A stretch of 64,000 nucleotides of DNA from the NCBI RefSeq assembly GCF_023278565.1, contig NC_064680.1, positions 4,526,001 to 4,590,000 on the forward strand. The letters are read 5' to 3'. A model generated the notes under the pieces. It was not told where the DNA came from and searched no databases. It worked only from the letters and a program-made list of their open reading frames with translations. This stretch comes from Colletotrichum lupini (lineage: Eukaryota; Ascomycota; Sordariomycetes; Glomerellales; Glomerellaceae). Within the stretch, counting starts at the first letter, position 1. Every line of letters starts with the position of its first letter. The position numbers and the translations under genes were made by a program. Below are positions 1 through 11,801 of the stretch, piece after piece.

Positions 1-1979
1 CCCGATCGATAGCCCCGTCACGGCCATCTTCCTCCTCACGAATCTGCCCTTGGCATCCGCCGCAGCGTTCGGGGCCGCCACCAGCATCACCCAGAGGAAG
101 ATCCCCGGGATCCCCTTCCACGTCGTCATGCTCACGCTCGTCAGGCTGGCGTACGCTGCCTGGAGCATATCAGCGTCGTCGAACCGCGAAATCTGGTGCA
201 GAGACTTGATGGACCAGCTGTAAATCACGGCGGCGATCCTGACAGTCTCGAGGATCCGTTCCTTTTCGGTGGAGGGGGAGGAGGCGACTTGTGTGGGTCT
301 CGTTGCTGCCGTTGCTGTGCCTTGTTCCCGCAGCTTTCCGTATAGCCACGATGCGGTTGATCGAATCTTTGATTTCCTCGACGCCGACGCCATCGCCGAT
401 GCCGATGTGACGGAATCTGTGAGGAACCGCACGTCGTCTAGAATATTGGCCGTCGCGCTGCAGATGCCGAGCTTCTCTGCGATACTCTCGAATCGCGGTG
501 CGGGCGCCAGTAAGGGGCTGTCATAACAGTCTGGCCATGTTGTCGGGACGGGTATCTCCTCGTCACGGGCTGGATCATTTTCCAACCAGTAGAGATCCGT
601 CTCAAAGGCACACGCAATCTCATAATCAGTCCTTTTGGATGGCATGAGCATAACTTTTTATGACTTGATACGAACTCACTTACAGAATTATGATCGATTC
701 GCCTACTACATCTCTCAGCCCTCGCATGCCTTTACGGAGTTTAATCATGCGCTTGATGCCTCTCATGTGAGCAAACATGCTCTCGTCGGCTCCCCAAAAC
801 CACTTTGAGAGGAAAATCAGCTTCCAGTTGAGAATGGTTCACAAAGCTGTCACCGGGACAAGACGCTGCACTCACCTCCATGACGACCAGATTCACAATG
901 CACCGGACCATCTCAACCGCGATAGCGTCGAACGGTCGCCGCATGTAGTCCGCTATCATTGACAGCACCCAGGACTTTAGGGCGAGCGACTCGGGGCTCT
1001 TTGCCACTTCCGTCCCTCGCGCAAGCGACTGGGTCATCGAGGACATGAGGATGCCGATATTGGGAAACAGAGGGGATTGCAGCATCCACGGCAGGACCTC
1101 TTTGAGGAACACGGGCGGCTGGCTCTGACCGTCAATCGATACCATGTTAGGTGCGACGAATTGGACGTCTGTGGGCGGTCTCGTCAGCTACCAATGCTCC
1201 AAGGGTGATGATACTGGCGATCTTACAGAAATGTAAAAGCTCCGTCGTTCTGGGACCTTCCGGGAGTGGCATGCCGTGAAGGGTCGTAACTTCCGTGAGG
1301 ATGCCACCGATGGATGCTATGCCATTGTGAAAGAAGGCCTGGGGGTCCCCATCTCCATCGAGAAAGAGGTTGGCGCGAGTCTTGCTCTCCAATACGGCCC
1401 TCTCCTCTTCTCGATGGCCCTCACAGCAGTCTCCCCCGTGGCTTGCGTGATCATGAGTCGCAAGGCACCTCGACCTGAGCTGTTCCCTGCACCGATTTCG
1501 AACGGGAAGTCGACCCGGTAAGCCCAGAGACGCGATACCGGGTAACGAAGTGGCACATGGACCGTGTGAGGTTACCTCTGCCTGCTTCCCTGATTTCGAG
1601 GGAAGCGAGGATAGGTCAAAGGTGAGGACCTGTGTCTCGTACACGGGTTTCGGGAGACATGGCCCAAGTTGGACAATGGTACACTCCACGGGAGGGAAAC
1701 GCCTCGAGCAGTTGACGCACTGCGTCTCGGACTGTCGTATTATGCACTATGACATGTCCATTCTTTCAGTATTGCATGAACTCGATGGGATTCAAATGAT
1801 CAGGTTCGGGTCGTTCCTGGGCATGTAATACCGTTACATAGCGGGTGACTTGGTGTTGATCTGTGTTGGACTTTTGGTCAACTCACCTTCTGCTTCCGCC
1901 TTTGACACTCGGTGCACGATTTCTGGAGCCTCGCCCGTCTCTTCGCGGCGGTCGGCGGCTTTGACGATTCAGAGGCCAT
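1..1979 (-). CDS. Zn2Cys6 transcription factor with Fungal_trans_2-like domain (3' end cut by window)
   Basis: A binuclear zinc cluster regulator acting in the nucleus. Exons I infer: 1979-1887, 1746-1227, 1168-876, 820-684 and 631 to the left edge; every junction is GT-AG and keeps phase. Exon 1 starts MASESSKPP and holds Cys-Thr-Glu-Cys followed by QRRKQK. The acceptor before 1746 supplies the third Cys directly and then C-x2-C-x8-C, giving C-x2-C-x6-C-x8-C-x2-C-x8-C. The downstream part (LKSWVLSMIADYMRRP, WFWGADESMFAHMRG, and long helices to the edge) looks like the fungal-specific DUF3468/Fungal_trans_2 class. No stop is met before base 1, so the C-terminus is outside. It is divergent from the GFA-type gene at 2618, but I infer no specific target. 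Confidence 0.82.
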
Positions 1980-2617
1980 GATACTCGATTCATGATACTC
2001 AACTCGGCATGTTGAAGATGAAGCAAAAGTGAGAGGGGAGCGAAGCACTAGGTCCGGCCTTTGAACCACTGACACGCCCTCAATTCAGCCACGGCTGAGA
2101 GCTGAATGAGATATAGGTCCATGTCTCGATTGAGAGATAGTACGGGATAAGATGAGTGGACGAGCACCTGAACCAACAGGGCGCTTTTGACATTCTCTCA
2201 ACACATTGTTTGCTCTGCCTCATTTGTCCCTTTTCGGATTGATGCATTTTGATGCATTCAGCGCCGACTTTCCCCCCTCATTTTGTGTCTCACGAAGGTC
2301 ACGTACGATTCGACGATTTGTTTCCGTTACTGTGAGGCGTCGGCCTTTGGAGAGATCGACACCAGCTGGCGGCGCTTACTTGCATGAAAAGGCTGCCTGC
2401 GGGACAAGACACGGTCTGTGGGTGGGAGTATCCCCGGCGGTGAGACGGGATGGAAGATGCGAGATGAACCTGGCTTTTTCGACAATTTTTACACCCTAGA
2501 AACAGAGAAATGAGATTCTATAATAGAAATGAGTTCCGCATCACGACATTTGCGTCTATTCTTTCGCCATCGAGCGCCTGTAGTCAATTGCATTTGCTTT
2601 GAAACTCAATGACAATC
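1980..2617. other. Divergent promoter region, no gene seen
   Basis: This 0.64 kb lies between the heads of the leftward regulator and the rightward GFA-type gene. It has CT-rich and AT-rich patches but no credible reading frame, RNA gene or repeat. Confidence 0.6.
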
Positions 2618-3135
2618 ATGGCCGGTCAGACGCCAACGAATATCACCGGCGGCTGCCTCTGCGGCTCGGTCAAGTACACCGTTGCCGGCGGATTCGGATT
2701 CGGAGTTGTCTGCCACTGCAACAGCTGCCGCAAATTTACGGGTTCGTCCTTTGGCGCGAACAGCTTAGTAGAGACAAAGGTACGATAAGATGCCCGCACT
2801 CCAAGATCCTAGCTATCAATTACTAACCAATTATCCAAATTTTACAGAACCTCACCGTCGAAGACCCGGAGAAGAAGATCAAGGTCTACAAGGCTGGGAC
2901 GTCCAACTCGGGCAACTCGCTGGAGCGCTCTTTCTGCGGCGCCTGCGGCTCTTCGCTGTTCGTCGTCAGCGAAAAGGATCCCGGCCGGATCGCCGTCACG
3001 TCCGGGACGATGGATGACGTGCAGGGCGTGGAGGGGGATGGCGTCGAGCTGTGGAAGCCAAAACTGGAGTTCTTCTGTATTCGCAAGGCGAAGTGGTTGA
3101 CGACTGTTGGAACTGCGCAAAAAGATACGATGTGA
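2618..3135 (+). CDS. GFA / CENP-V domain zinc protein (glutathione-dependent formaldehyde-activating family)
   Basis: Two exons, 2618-2779 and 2848-3135, joined over a 68-nt GT-AG intron in phase 0, give 149 aa. The zinc ligands of the family are visible in order: GGCLCGSVKY near residue 10, CHCNSCRK near 33, and FCGACGSS in exon 2. The size suits a single-domain GFA protein. Members bind zinc, and some are linked to S-hydroxymethyl-glutathione formation, but most fungal copies have no proven substrate, so the family is secure and the reaction is not. An in-frame ATG at 2609 would add MTI; I prefer 2618, which is followed by GCC. No signal peptide, so probably cytosolic. Confidence 0.88.
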
Positions 3136-3653
3136 ACGGTGTATACTACTTCAGATGGCTTTGATTTTGGCGTTAGTCTGTGTTTCGTGTGGTTGTATGC
3201 AAGGTGCAAAGCAAGGCGGGAACCACGAAATGCAAACAGCTTCGTCCAGGCCGTCCCGTTCTATCTCGTGACTCAGATGCAATTCGGAGACGGAGAAGGA
3301 AAGATATCTGCCCCCGCTCGGAAGGCTGGTTTGAATGATTATTGATATCAATTTGTGAATGCTGCATCACGCCCGCGGACTGGTATCGTCGGCACCTTCG
3401 GCCGTGTCGAGCGGCGGCGATGGACTCCACCTGCAAAGTGGAGACTGCATCCTCCGCCCGGGGGCGATCTTTGATTGCTGGATAAACTTAAGCCGAGCTC
3501 GACCGCCGGCGACAACCAACGAGGACTAACAAGGACCAACGAGCTGTTGTTTGGAAGGCTTCCAAGTCACACACTTAGGGACTCTTCGACCAACTGCGAT
3601 TCTATCCTTGGCACTGCCATCCTACCTTAGACATACCATCAGAGATCATCAAA
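3136..3653. other. Intergenic region, promoter of the GH43 gene
   Basis: This holds the 3' side of the GFA gene and the 5' region of the GH43 gene. A GC-rich stretch near 3445-3465 includes a CCGGGG hexamer that fits the CreA consensus, but that pattern is common by chance. No reading frame is credible. Confidence 0.5.
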
Positions 3654-5542
3654 ATGACCTCTCATGAAGATGGACCAATCTTCCTCAACCCCATAATCCC
3701 GGGCTTCAATCCAGACCCAACAATCTGCGTAGTTCCGGCAACAGACTCAACCCCGACGACGTATTTCCTATCTACTTCCACCTTTGAATACTTCCCAGGC
3801 TGTGCTATATACACCTCAACGGATCTCATCAACTGGAAGCTCATCGGGCACGCACTCACCCGCAGAAGCCAGGTCGAGCTGAGAACCGTCGAGCCAGGCG
3901 CCGGAAGTTGGGCGAGCACGCTGCGCTATCGGCCTCAGGAGAAGCGCTGGTATCTCGCCAACGGGCTCTTTCAGAGATATCGACCCACGAATGATGTGAG
4001 CAAAGACCATGCCTACAATTTTGAGGCACTGCTTATGAGAATGCATAGGAGCGCATCTTCCCTAGGGGATTCTATGTTTGGACAGATAATATCTGGGATG
4101 AAAACTCCTGGTCAGATCCCGTATACTTTGACAATCCCGGATTTGATCAAGATGTGAGTGCTCAGTTCGACCAAAACACGGGCACAGCTGATCGCAATTC
4201 CAGCTCTTCTGGGACGACGACGGAAAGGTCTATCTCTCAACAACAGTCCGCATGGGAAAGCGAACCCCAGGCCTCAAACTAAAAGACTTTGCCATTCACA
4301 TTTCAGAAATCGACATTTCTACAGGTAGGACCCTCACCCCGCCGCAAGTGATCCGTGAGTCCCCACACGGAATCGCAGAAGGATCACACATCATCCGCCG
4401 GGGAGAGTACTACTACCTCTTTACCGCCGAAGGCGGCACAGAAGCCGGCCACCAAGAGTGGGTTTTCAGAAGTCAGACGGGGCCATACGGGCCGTGGGAG
4501 GGGCAGGGTAAGGCTCTGTGGTATAACGGGCCCGAGGAGGAGGTGCAAAGGACCGGCCACTGCGATGTCTTTCATGATGGCAATGGCAATTGGTGGGCCG
4601 TGCTACTTGGTGTCAGGCCTGTGAAGGCTGGGGATAAATATCTTGAGCCGCAGATGGGTCGAGAGACGTTTCTGGTGCAGGTTGACTGGGTGGATGATTG
4701 GCCCGTCTTCAATAAGGGTCGCAATATCGCACTCCAGACCGTTGGCAGGGAAGCGATTGAGAAGGCCGCCGTCCCTGATGCTGACGGAGTCAAGTGGAAG
4801 GCAGACCTGTCCAGATCATCCCTGGAAATTGGCTGGTATCACAAGAGTGAGTTGGGTGGTCGCGAGCACTGCCTTCAAAGCCGAAGCTGATTTCATGTTT
4901 CTAGATACGCCTATCAAGCCCTGCCATAGCCTGACAGAACGTCCCGGCTACCTGAGGCTCTACGGGAACTGCTTTGATCTCGATAGTCCCGAATCGCCGG
5001 CGATGATTTTGAGGAAGCAGACTTCATATAGCGAGACCTTCAAAGCTACAATGCTCTTCAAACCCAGTCGGGTAGGGTACGAATCTGGCGTTACCATATG
5101 GTGGAGTCAGTACTCCTACGCCACCATTGGCATTGGCGCAGTTCAACCACAAGATGGAGGACCCGCCGTCCCGACAATCATCACGAGGGAGCCTACGGGC
5201 AAGGTCAACAAGCTCAAGGTACGTTCTAGGCCGCCTTATAGCTTTCGGCGTTCTTTCTAATGTTTAAAGGTGGCACACCCCCTGCTGGATTCTGCAATAC
5301 CCGCCCTTAATTTAGATCAGCCGGTAAAGCTGTCCATCACGGCGAGGTCCTCCGACTATGAGATGAGTCTCTCGGTCGATGGGATTACGACGACCAGGAT
5401 ATTCAAGTCGGAGGCATTGACTGTCTTTCCTCCCGTAGGAGGTGCTTTCTGTGGCGTCATGTACGGGATTTACTCATTCGGGCAGAGTGAACCGGTGCTG
5501 GATCCTTCAGATTTCACGGACATTGAGATTCTAGAAATTTGA
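3654..5542 (+). CDS. Glycoside hydrolase family 43 (beta-xylosidase / alpha-L-arabinofuranosidase type), 558 aa
   Basis: Five exons: 3654-3995, 4049-4153, 4204-4846, 4905-5218, 5270-5542. All introns are 50-58 nt GT-AG, phases agree, and the product is 558 aa. The N-terminus shows the GH43 start NPIIPGFNPDPTI with the catalytic-base Asp. A middle motif FWDDDGKVYL supplies the pKa-tuning Asp, and GIAEGSHII supplies the general-acid Glu. The remaining C-terminal part, rich in W and G with strand-like segments, matches the concanavalin-like C-terminal domain of fungal GH43 beta-xylosidases in length. The protein begins MTSHEDGPIF with no signal peptide, so it probably acts inside the cell on imported xylo- or arabino-oligosaccharides. 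Subfamily and specificity cannot be fixed by eye. Confidence 0.9.
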
Positions 5543-6228
5543 GTCAATTTAATAAGATGCCAAGGTTGGCAAATCTTTCCAGCCCTTCTTCAATGGCTCA
5601 CTTCCGTCGGATACCAGCTGGTCTAGAGCCTTAAGGAATGAACAGCCAATGAAAGGCTTTGTGAACTTGATACAGCCTAGCCTGGGGCATGTTGAATTCC
5701 CCTTAAACATCTTTAAACACGAAGGCCTGGATTTCATCCCGGGTTCTTTTGAGTTTGAAGTAAACTCATCTCAACACATGCAAGAGCTGCAGAGACATGG
5801 ACCTCCCTTCGGACCTCCTCAACCTCGACGCCACTTGCTGTGTAGAATCGCGAGTGCGACTCAAAACCACGTTGCAGTTTACTTTCCGACAGTCCGAGAG
5901 CTACAGTCTTGAGCTTCTGGAAACGCCGTCTTAGCATTCCCATTGTAGTGATCCATCCTATTGTATGCTGCTCTAAAGGCTGGAGGACGTAGCTACTGTG
6001 TTGGTAAGCCACAACTTTAAGTGAACATCAAGTGAGACGAGTATACCTGCGTTCCGTTCCTTGAAAGGATTTTGGTCAAGTATGAAGTCGATATCTTCTA
6101 CCCAGCAGGCCAGGTAGTGCGCTTTCTCCAAGAAACACTCCCCGGAAATAGATCGCCATAAACACATCATCGTTCTATTTCTTTTCTTTGCAGAAAAGAA
6201 AGCCACATCATACAGCCACCCCATCACC
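5543..6228. other. Intergenic region between GH43 and SDR genes
   Basis: Moderately AT-rich spacer of 0.69 kb. It carries the 3' flank of the GH43 gene and the promoter of the next SDR. I see no gene or repeat. Confidence 0.5.
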
Positions 6229-7092
6229 ATGGCATCCTTCATCAAGACAGAACACTACGAATCCTACCCCGAAATCTCCCCTAACATCCTCCGTACCCAA
6301 TTCACCAACCAAACAATCCTCATAACCGGAGGCGGCTCCGGCATAGGCGCATCCACGGCCCGCAGCTTCGCCCAAGCCAACGCCGCAAAACTCATCCTCA
6401 CCGGCCGCACCGAGTCCACCCTCCACCAGACAGCAGCCGCCCTCCGCGCAGAGTTCCCCGACCTAGAATTCTCCCTCCACGTGGGAAGCATCTCTTCCCC
6501 AGACCACGTAGCATCCCTCTTTGCAAGCCTAGACCGCTCCCCCGATGTTCTTGTTAATAATGCCGGGTACCTCTCCGAGCCAGTGAGCTTCGTCGACGTG
6601 GATTTGAAGGATTGGTGGCAGGGGTTCACGACTAATGTGTTTAGAACGGCGCTTATGACGCAGACGTACCTCCGCCATCGCAGAGGCTTGCGGACTGGGG
6701 CGGAGGACGAGAAGCCTGGGGTTATAATCAACATTAATACGAAGGTCGCGTATGAATTTCATATCCCCGGTGTGAGCAGCTACGGCGCGAGTAAAGCTGC
6801 CATGCTGCGCCTGGCGCAGGTTCTTACGGACGATGTCCCGGCGTCCGAGGCGTGCGTTATCTCTGTTCACCCTGGCGCAGTGCAGACGGCCTTGCTGGTC
6901 AAGTCTGGACGGAAGCGGAAGATGACGGACGGGAAATTAGCGGGAGACTTTGTCGTGTGGAGTGCTTCGGAGGAGGCGGCGTTTCTGAATGGGCGGATGG
7001 TGTGTGTGAATTTGGATGTCCTCGAGTTGCTTTCGTGGAAGGATGTTATCGTCGAGAAGGATCTTTTGAGGACGAATATTAAAGAGGCTTAG
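6229..7092 (+). CDS. Short-chain dehydrogenase/reductase, 287 aa, single exon
   Basis: An NAD(P)-dependent oxidoreductase of the classical SDR type. TGGGSGIG near residue 33 is the Rossmann glycine motif, VNNAG follows in the middle, and YGASK holds the catalytic Tyr and Lys. The usual Ser 13-14 residues before the Tyr is missing: the stretch reads NINTKVAYEF, placing Thr/Lys there. The start at 6229 lies in ACCATGG, and no intron is needed. It lies 0.69 kb downstream of the GH43 gene on the same strand, but nothing shows a shared pathway. The substrate is unknown. Confidence 0.87.
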   Translation: MASFIKTEHYESYPEISPNILRTQFTNQTILITGGGSGIGASTARSFAQANAAKLILTGRTESTLHQTAAALRAEFPDLEFSLHVGSISSPDHVASLFASLDRSPDVLVNNAGYLSEPVSFVDVDLKDWWQGFTTNVFRTALMTQTYLRHRRGLRTGAEDEKPGVIININTKVAYEFHIPGVSSYGASKAAMLRLAQVLTDDVPASEACVISVHPGAVQTALLVKSGRKRKMTDGKLAGDFVVWSASEEAAFLNGRMVCVNLDVLELLSWKDVIVEKDLLRTNIKEA

Positions 7093-7411
7093 GTATATGA
7101 GGGGTTCCTAGCTTGGGCAGGGTTTTATGGCTGTTCTATTCGTATTTTTGACACAAAGATATGTAAAGGCACTTGTACCATGGCTTATAATTACAACCTC
7201 TTGAATAGAATGGATCTCATTCTTGAGATATAAGCACGGATTCTTCTCATAAAGTAGGCAGCTTCGCTCTTCGCAAGAACTTCAAACTTCTCAAATTCCT
7301 CGCTCAATATATACAACGAACTGAAGGCTATTTACGGATTCAGCTAGAATTCAGCAACTCTGCTATAGAGGACAAGCGCCATCTCTTGCCACAAGAACCA
7401 AATTGCCACAT
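7093..7411. other. Convergent 3' region between SDR and mannanase genes
   Basis: AT-rich 0.32 kb between two converging genes. It most likely holds the two 3' untranslated regions; I see nothing else. Confidence 0.5.
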
Positions 7412-9089
7412 CTAATTGGTCTCGGCGACGTGGTTGGTGACCAAGCAAGTCCACTCGTCGGTACCGTAGTAAATGGTGTTACCGTCATTGTGCGACTGTC
7501 CGGTGCTAATGGTATCTCCCAGCTGCCAGAAAGCGTCGCCGGCCATGCCCGCGGTGGCGACCGAGGCGATCTGCCATGGTCTCTCGATCGTGCAGTGGTC
7601 GGATGGCGCGCCGTCTGTGGTTTGAAGATTTGAATCAGTTTAGTTCACCTCACATGCTTCTTCACGAAGTTTCTGCATCTAGGTTATGACTTACATTCTT
7701 CAAAGAAGCAGGGCTTGTTTGCGGCAACGCAGGCCTTTGCGTGGTCGGCTACCCACTTGGCGCCAGTGTCGTATCCAACGCTCCCTATAACACGTCAGTG
7801 ACCTTTCGATGATACCTCGTTATTGCAGGTGGACTAACATGAGTTAGGATAGAGGTGGAACGTCCCAAAGTCCCTAAACACAGATCAAACATCAGCATCA
7901 CAGCCACCACCACGGAGACCATATTCGGGGGGGGCAACATACAAGGTAGTAATGTTCAGCAAACCAACCCAATCCGTTCCCTCACCATACTGATAGGGGT
8001 ACGAAGTGTCTCCAGGCAGACCCATACCCTCATCACCGAGCGTCACCATGTGGTTAGGATCCAGTGACTTGACGTAGGCCGACGTGGACTTTGCCCAGTT
8101 GTAGATGACGGAGGTCGCGCAGCCCTGGCAGCGGGGCTCGTTGGCCAGCTCCCACGCGAAGATGGCGGGCGAGGCCTTGTACCGGTTGACCACGGTCTGG
8201 ACGTACTTGAGGTACTGCGTCTGGGCCGCCGTGTTGGTGTACCAGCCGTTGTGGTCGCCTCCGAAGGCGTTGACGTAGGCGTTGATTCCGCCATAGTCGT
8301 TCCTGGGACTGCATCAGATAGGTGCCTTGAAGGGGTGTTTGGGGGAGCAACTTACCAGTTGTTGACAAAGTTGATGATGAGCTTGATGCCGTTCTTCTCA
8401 GCTGAAGCGACGACGGTGTCCAGGCGTCCGAGACCGTTCTCGCCAGTGTTGATTTGCGAACCCGACGCACTCAGGTACTGGAACCCTGTTCAATCATTAG
8501 CTTCCTACAAGACGAACCCTAAGAAAGCTTGGGAATGCTTCATACAGTTATCATACTGGGGAATCGTGTTGACGTCGTTGAAACCCCAAATACGAAGGAT
8601 CCGGAGACCAGAGGTCTTGAGATGACCCAGGACAAGGTCCACATCGGCCGCGTTGGTGAGGAAACTGCACCAGTAGCAGTTGGTACCGGGGTAGTACTTC
8701 GCCACGCCGTCGATGCTGAACTTGGTGCCGACGGCCTTGGGGAAGCCGGTGCTGGGCGGGGTCGTGGCCGAGGACGTCCGGGACGTTGCGCCGACGGACG
8801 AGGTGGTTGCCGCGCGGGTCGAGGTCGCGAGGGTGCTGGACCGGGAAGTCGTCGTCGCGGCGGAGCCTGGTCATGTTGGTCAATCTTTTGGTTTCTCGTA
8901 GCAAAGCTTATTGGAGAGAAACATACCGGGCAGACACTGCGAGTACCACTGGTTGCTGTACGTGCAGACTGACCCGGAAACGCAGGTCGTTGCCCCAGTC
9001 CAGCCCTGGCCCCCGCATTGGCCATATAGGGGCGCTTGTGCTGAGACGGCGGCCGCGAGGGCGAGGGCACCAGCGACTGCGGACTTCAT
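7412..9089 (-). CDS. Secreted endo-beta-1,4-mannanase, CBM1 plus GH5_7, 433 aa
   Basis: Seven exons: 9089-8927, 8866-8546, 8485-8356, 8302-7943, 7873-7839, 7784-7695, 7614-7412; phases agree and give 433 aa. Residues 1-17 ([17 protein letters not shown]) are a signal peptide. A family 1 carbohydrate-binding module follows ([15 protein letters not shown] to WYSQCLPG), then a Ser/Thr/Ala-rich linker, then the GH5_7 domain starting near [13 protein letters not shown]. The acid/base Glu is in ELANEPRC and the nucleophile Glu in [14 protein letters not shown] and FGTFHLYP are family landmarks. The enzyme cleaves beta-1,4-mannan outside the cell, with the CBM1 anchoring it to cellulose. One exon (7873-7839) is only 35 nt. 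Confidence 0.94.
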
Positions 9090-11222
9090 CTTGAAGATTC
9101 GGTCGATGATGGGCGGTGACTATAAGGAGAGATAGACTGGTGTTTCTTTTGTGTCGAACCGGTGGGATGGTCACCCATATTTGTATTCACGAGGGTTCCA
9201 GAGCCCGACTCCGCTTCAATAGAGCTGTCAATATCCGGAACCGCCTCGCCGGATCGACGTCTTCCATGGCGCCCCCTCTTCAAGAGAGGCTTGTCGTGTA
9301 GAGACATCTGAAATTCCATCAATGGCGTCTCGGGAACACGGGCGGATATGCCCATGTCTCATGGAGCCTGGGTCCCTGGATCGACTATGGACTAGTCTGC
9401 TCCGCAAATCGAGGGGATGGATATCTGGGAAGGGGACGATGTGGAGGGGCAGGGCCGCAGGAACGGGCAGACAGATGTAGGATTCAGTTCAGCTCTGGTG
9501 ACGGGTGGGCCGACGGGGCCGGTACAGCTAAGTTTCTGCGTCGTGTTGCATGCTTTGGACGGACATAATGGATGCTCCAGACGGGACTACCGGGAACCAG
9601 ACACCCACGATCTACGGTTGCGAATCCCGTCGATCCACTACGCGGTTATCTCAGCGTGTAAGTGGTGAAGAGGTTTATTGACAGCCACCATAGTAATTGG
9701 TCAATCGCCGTATGTGATGAGAAGCGATAGCGAGGCCAGTGGCGAGACATTCTGGTCTAGCTATTCCGTAAAGCAAAGAAAATTAAAGGAAAAAACAAGA
9801 ATGAGGCAGGTTGCCTTTCTTGGTGTAAGTTCCGCCTCGACGTATGGGGCTGCAACGGCGGAGCGTCGTCCGCCGCAGCCCGCATTCGAACAAACTCGCC
9901 GGCGTTGACCCCGCTAATGGACATTGGCCACGCCGATAGTCGTCTCCAACGGACTCGATTGAGAGCACAAAGTGCCATTTGTCTTAGGTAGTTAGCAGGA
10001 GAAACAAGCCGAAAATCCGGCTTCCAGAGAAAAATGTTATTGTTTGTAAGTCTCTTGTGCTTAATTCTTAGCCCAGATTCGACAATTCAGGGAATTGCAC
10101 AAACCTACTTAATTGGATCTAAAAAGCACAAGGCCGGTAGATGTTTTGGAGAAGCTGGAGTTCAACTTTCCCAATATGAGTGGACATCATTATCTCTTAT
10201 AATCAATGAACCCGAGTACGCATACCTCCGCTTTTATATCTTTTCACCTATGCTTCTCACTAACCGACCGGTGATGAACGGCAAAGTGGTCGTTAGAGAA
10301 GGCCTATGCGAAAGTGCCTGCCAAACTTTATCCAATTACTTTCCCAACCAGCTGAGTGCATAACGAATACGCACCTGACTAGAATACACGAGCAGGGCAT
10401 ATGTCCCTCCTCGACTCGATTGCTGTCACCAACGGCAGCAGGCGCACCACAGGCTTGTGAGGCCAGGTCAAACTGCTGTTTGGCAGGGCGGTTGGAGGCG
10501 AGCCTCTTACATACATATATATACATATATATATATCAGAAAATCAAGCTACGATCTCACCAGAAGTTACGAGCTCAAACCCAGCATAAGCACCAAGAGA
10601 TGTAGTCACACCGGTGGTGAACTATTTTTGGGGTTGACCGGCGTTATGCTTAAGTGTGTTATTCTTACATGATCTAGAACATAACTTCTTCATTTGCCTA
10701 AATGTATCTCAGTCAATTGAATGACTCATCCTTCTTGCTTGTGTCCCCAACAAATTTGAAGAAAGCCCATCGTCGACAGCATTAATACACAAACGATGTT
10801 ATCAAAAAGACGACGGGATGCTCAAGGAAGGAAGAAAGGTGTCGTGGTGTTTCCTTCTGCTGACGCGGGAAGACGGGAAGGTGCACGGCCCAGTTTGCGG
10901 GGACAGCTTAGCGCCACACTCGGACCCTGATGACATAAGACGAGAAGCGGGACGATGACGCGGTGTGCACAGCCTCAACTGGATCATCAGCCCCTGAGCT
11001 GCCTCCATCCTCCGTCCTACTCTATGGTGCTGTCCCGCTGCCCATTTCCACATTACAATCCAATTCTTTCTTATTTTATCCTCTGACCGAAACGACGTTT
11101 GACAACTCTAAATACTACCTGCCCAATACATACTTACTTATTGCCCCCCTGTCGTCACGATACACCGACCTGTCTCAATCCCATCACTATCTACAAGGCC
11201 TCTCCAGTAACCCACCACCAAA
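9090..11222. other. Long intergenic region between mannanase and LysM genes
   Basis: About 2.1 kb serving as the divergent promoter region of the mannanase (left) and the LysM gene (right). The part from 9680 to 10780 is AT-richer and includes a TA/CA microsatellite at 10509-10536. The short open frames here lack domain features or intron-supported extensions. Confidence 0.5.
10509..10536. repeat. TA/CA microsatellite
   Basis: An imperfect run of alternating TA and CA dinucleotides, intergenic. Confidence 0.8.
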
Positions 11223-11801
11223 ATGTCACGCTTCTCCCATCTCGACACAGACGAGGAACGTCTCCCGCACGGCATGCGCCGCGTAGGCTACGACGCCGAC
11301 ACCCAAATCTACACCTACCAGGACGCAGACGGAAGCTACTGGGAAGGCGCGCCCGGCGCTCAATACGGCCAACTCACCCAAGTCTCGGGCGCCTCGTCCA
11401 ACGCCGCCGTGGGCGCCGAAGAAGCCGAGCCCTTTATGCCGGGCGGCGGCGGCGGCGAGCTCAACCGACGACGGAACCCGTGGGACGACAGAAAAGGGTG
11501 GAGGCACGAGATGAGGCCGCTTCTCAATTTCTTTGTGCTGATTGGGCCTTTCCTGCTCGTTTTGACGTGGTGGCTTTACCGTACGCCGTCGTCGTCTTCG
11601 GGCGGGGCGGAGGAGGAAGAGGTTGCGGTGCCGCAGTGCGGTGGGCTGGCGGTGCCGTATAAGATTGAGATTGGGAATACGTGTTGGGCTATTGCCGAGG
11701 GCCAGAAGATGACGATTGAGGATTTGCTCAAGGCGAACGAGGGGTTGGATTGCGATAAGCTGATTCCTGGGAGCTTTATTTGCATGCCTACCCTAGGGTA
11801 A
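11223..11801 (+). CDS. Membrane-anchored LysM domain protein, 192 aa, single exon
   Basis: The N-terminal 100 residues are soluble and contain VGYDADTQIYTYQDADG and a glycine run. A hydrophobic helix (LLNFFVLIGPFLLVLTWWLY, about residues 100-119) follows, then a Ser/Glu-rich spacer. One LysM repeat of about 45 residues (YKIEIGNTCWAIA ... DLLKANEGLDC ... LIPGSFICMP) ends the protein. There is no N-terminal signal peptide, so the topology is probably type II with the LysM outside the cytoplasm or in the secretory lumen. LysM modules bind N-acetylglucosamine polymers such as chitin. Unlike secreted LysM effectors this one stays tethered, so a wall-sensing or wall-attachment role is possible but inferred. 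Confidence 0.85.
   Translation: MSRFSHLDTDEERLPHGMRRVGYDADTQIYTYQDADGSYWEGAPGAQYGQLTQVSGASSNAAVGAEEAEPFMPGGGGGELNRRRNPWDDRKGWRHEMRPLLNFFVLIGPFLLVLTWWLYRTPSSSSGGAEEEEVAVPQCGGLAVPYKIEIGNTCWAIAEGQKMTIEDLLKANEGLDCDKLIPGSFICMPTLG

Noticed and set aside
10034..10363. 109-codon open frame starting with a hydrophobic, signal-like peptide
   Set aside because: Lies in an AT-rich spacer, few Cys, no domain, no supporting splice extension.
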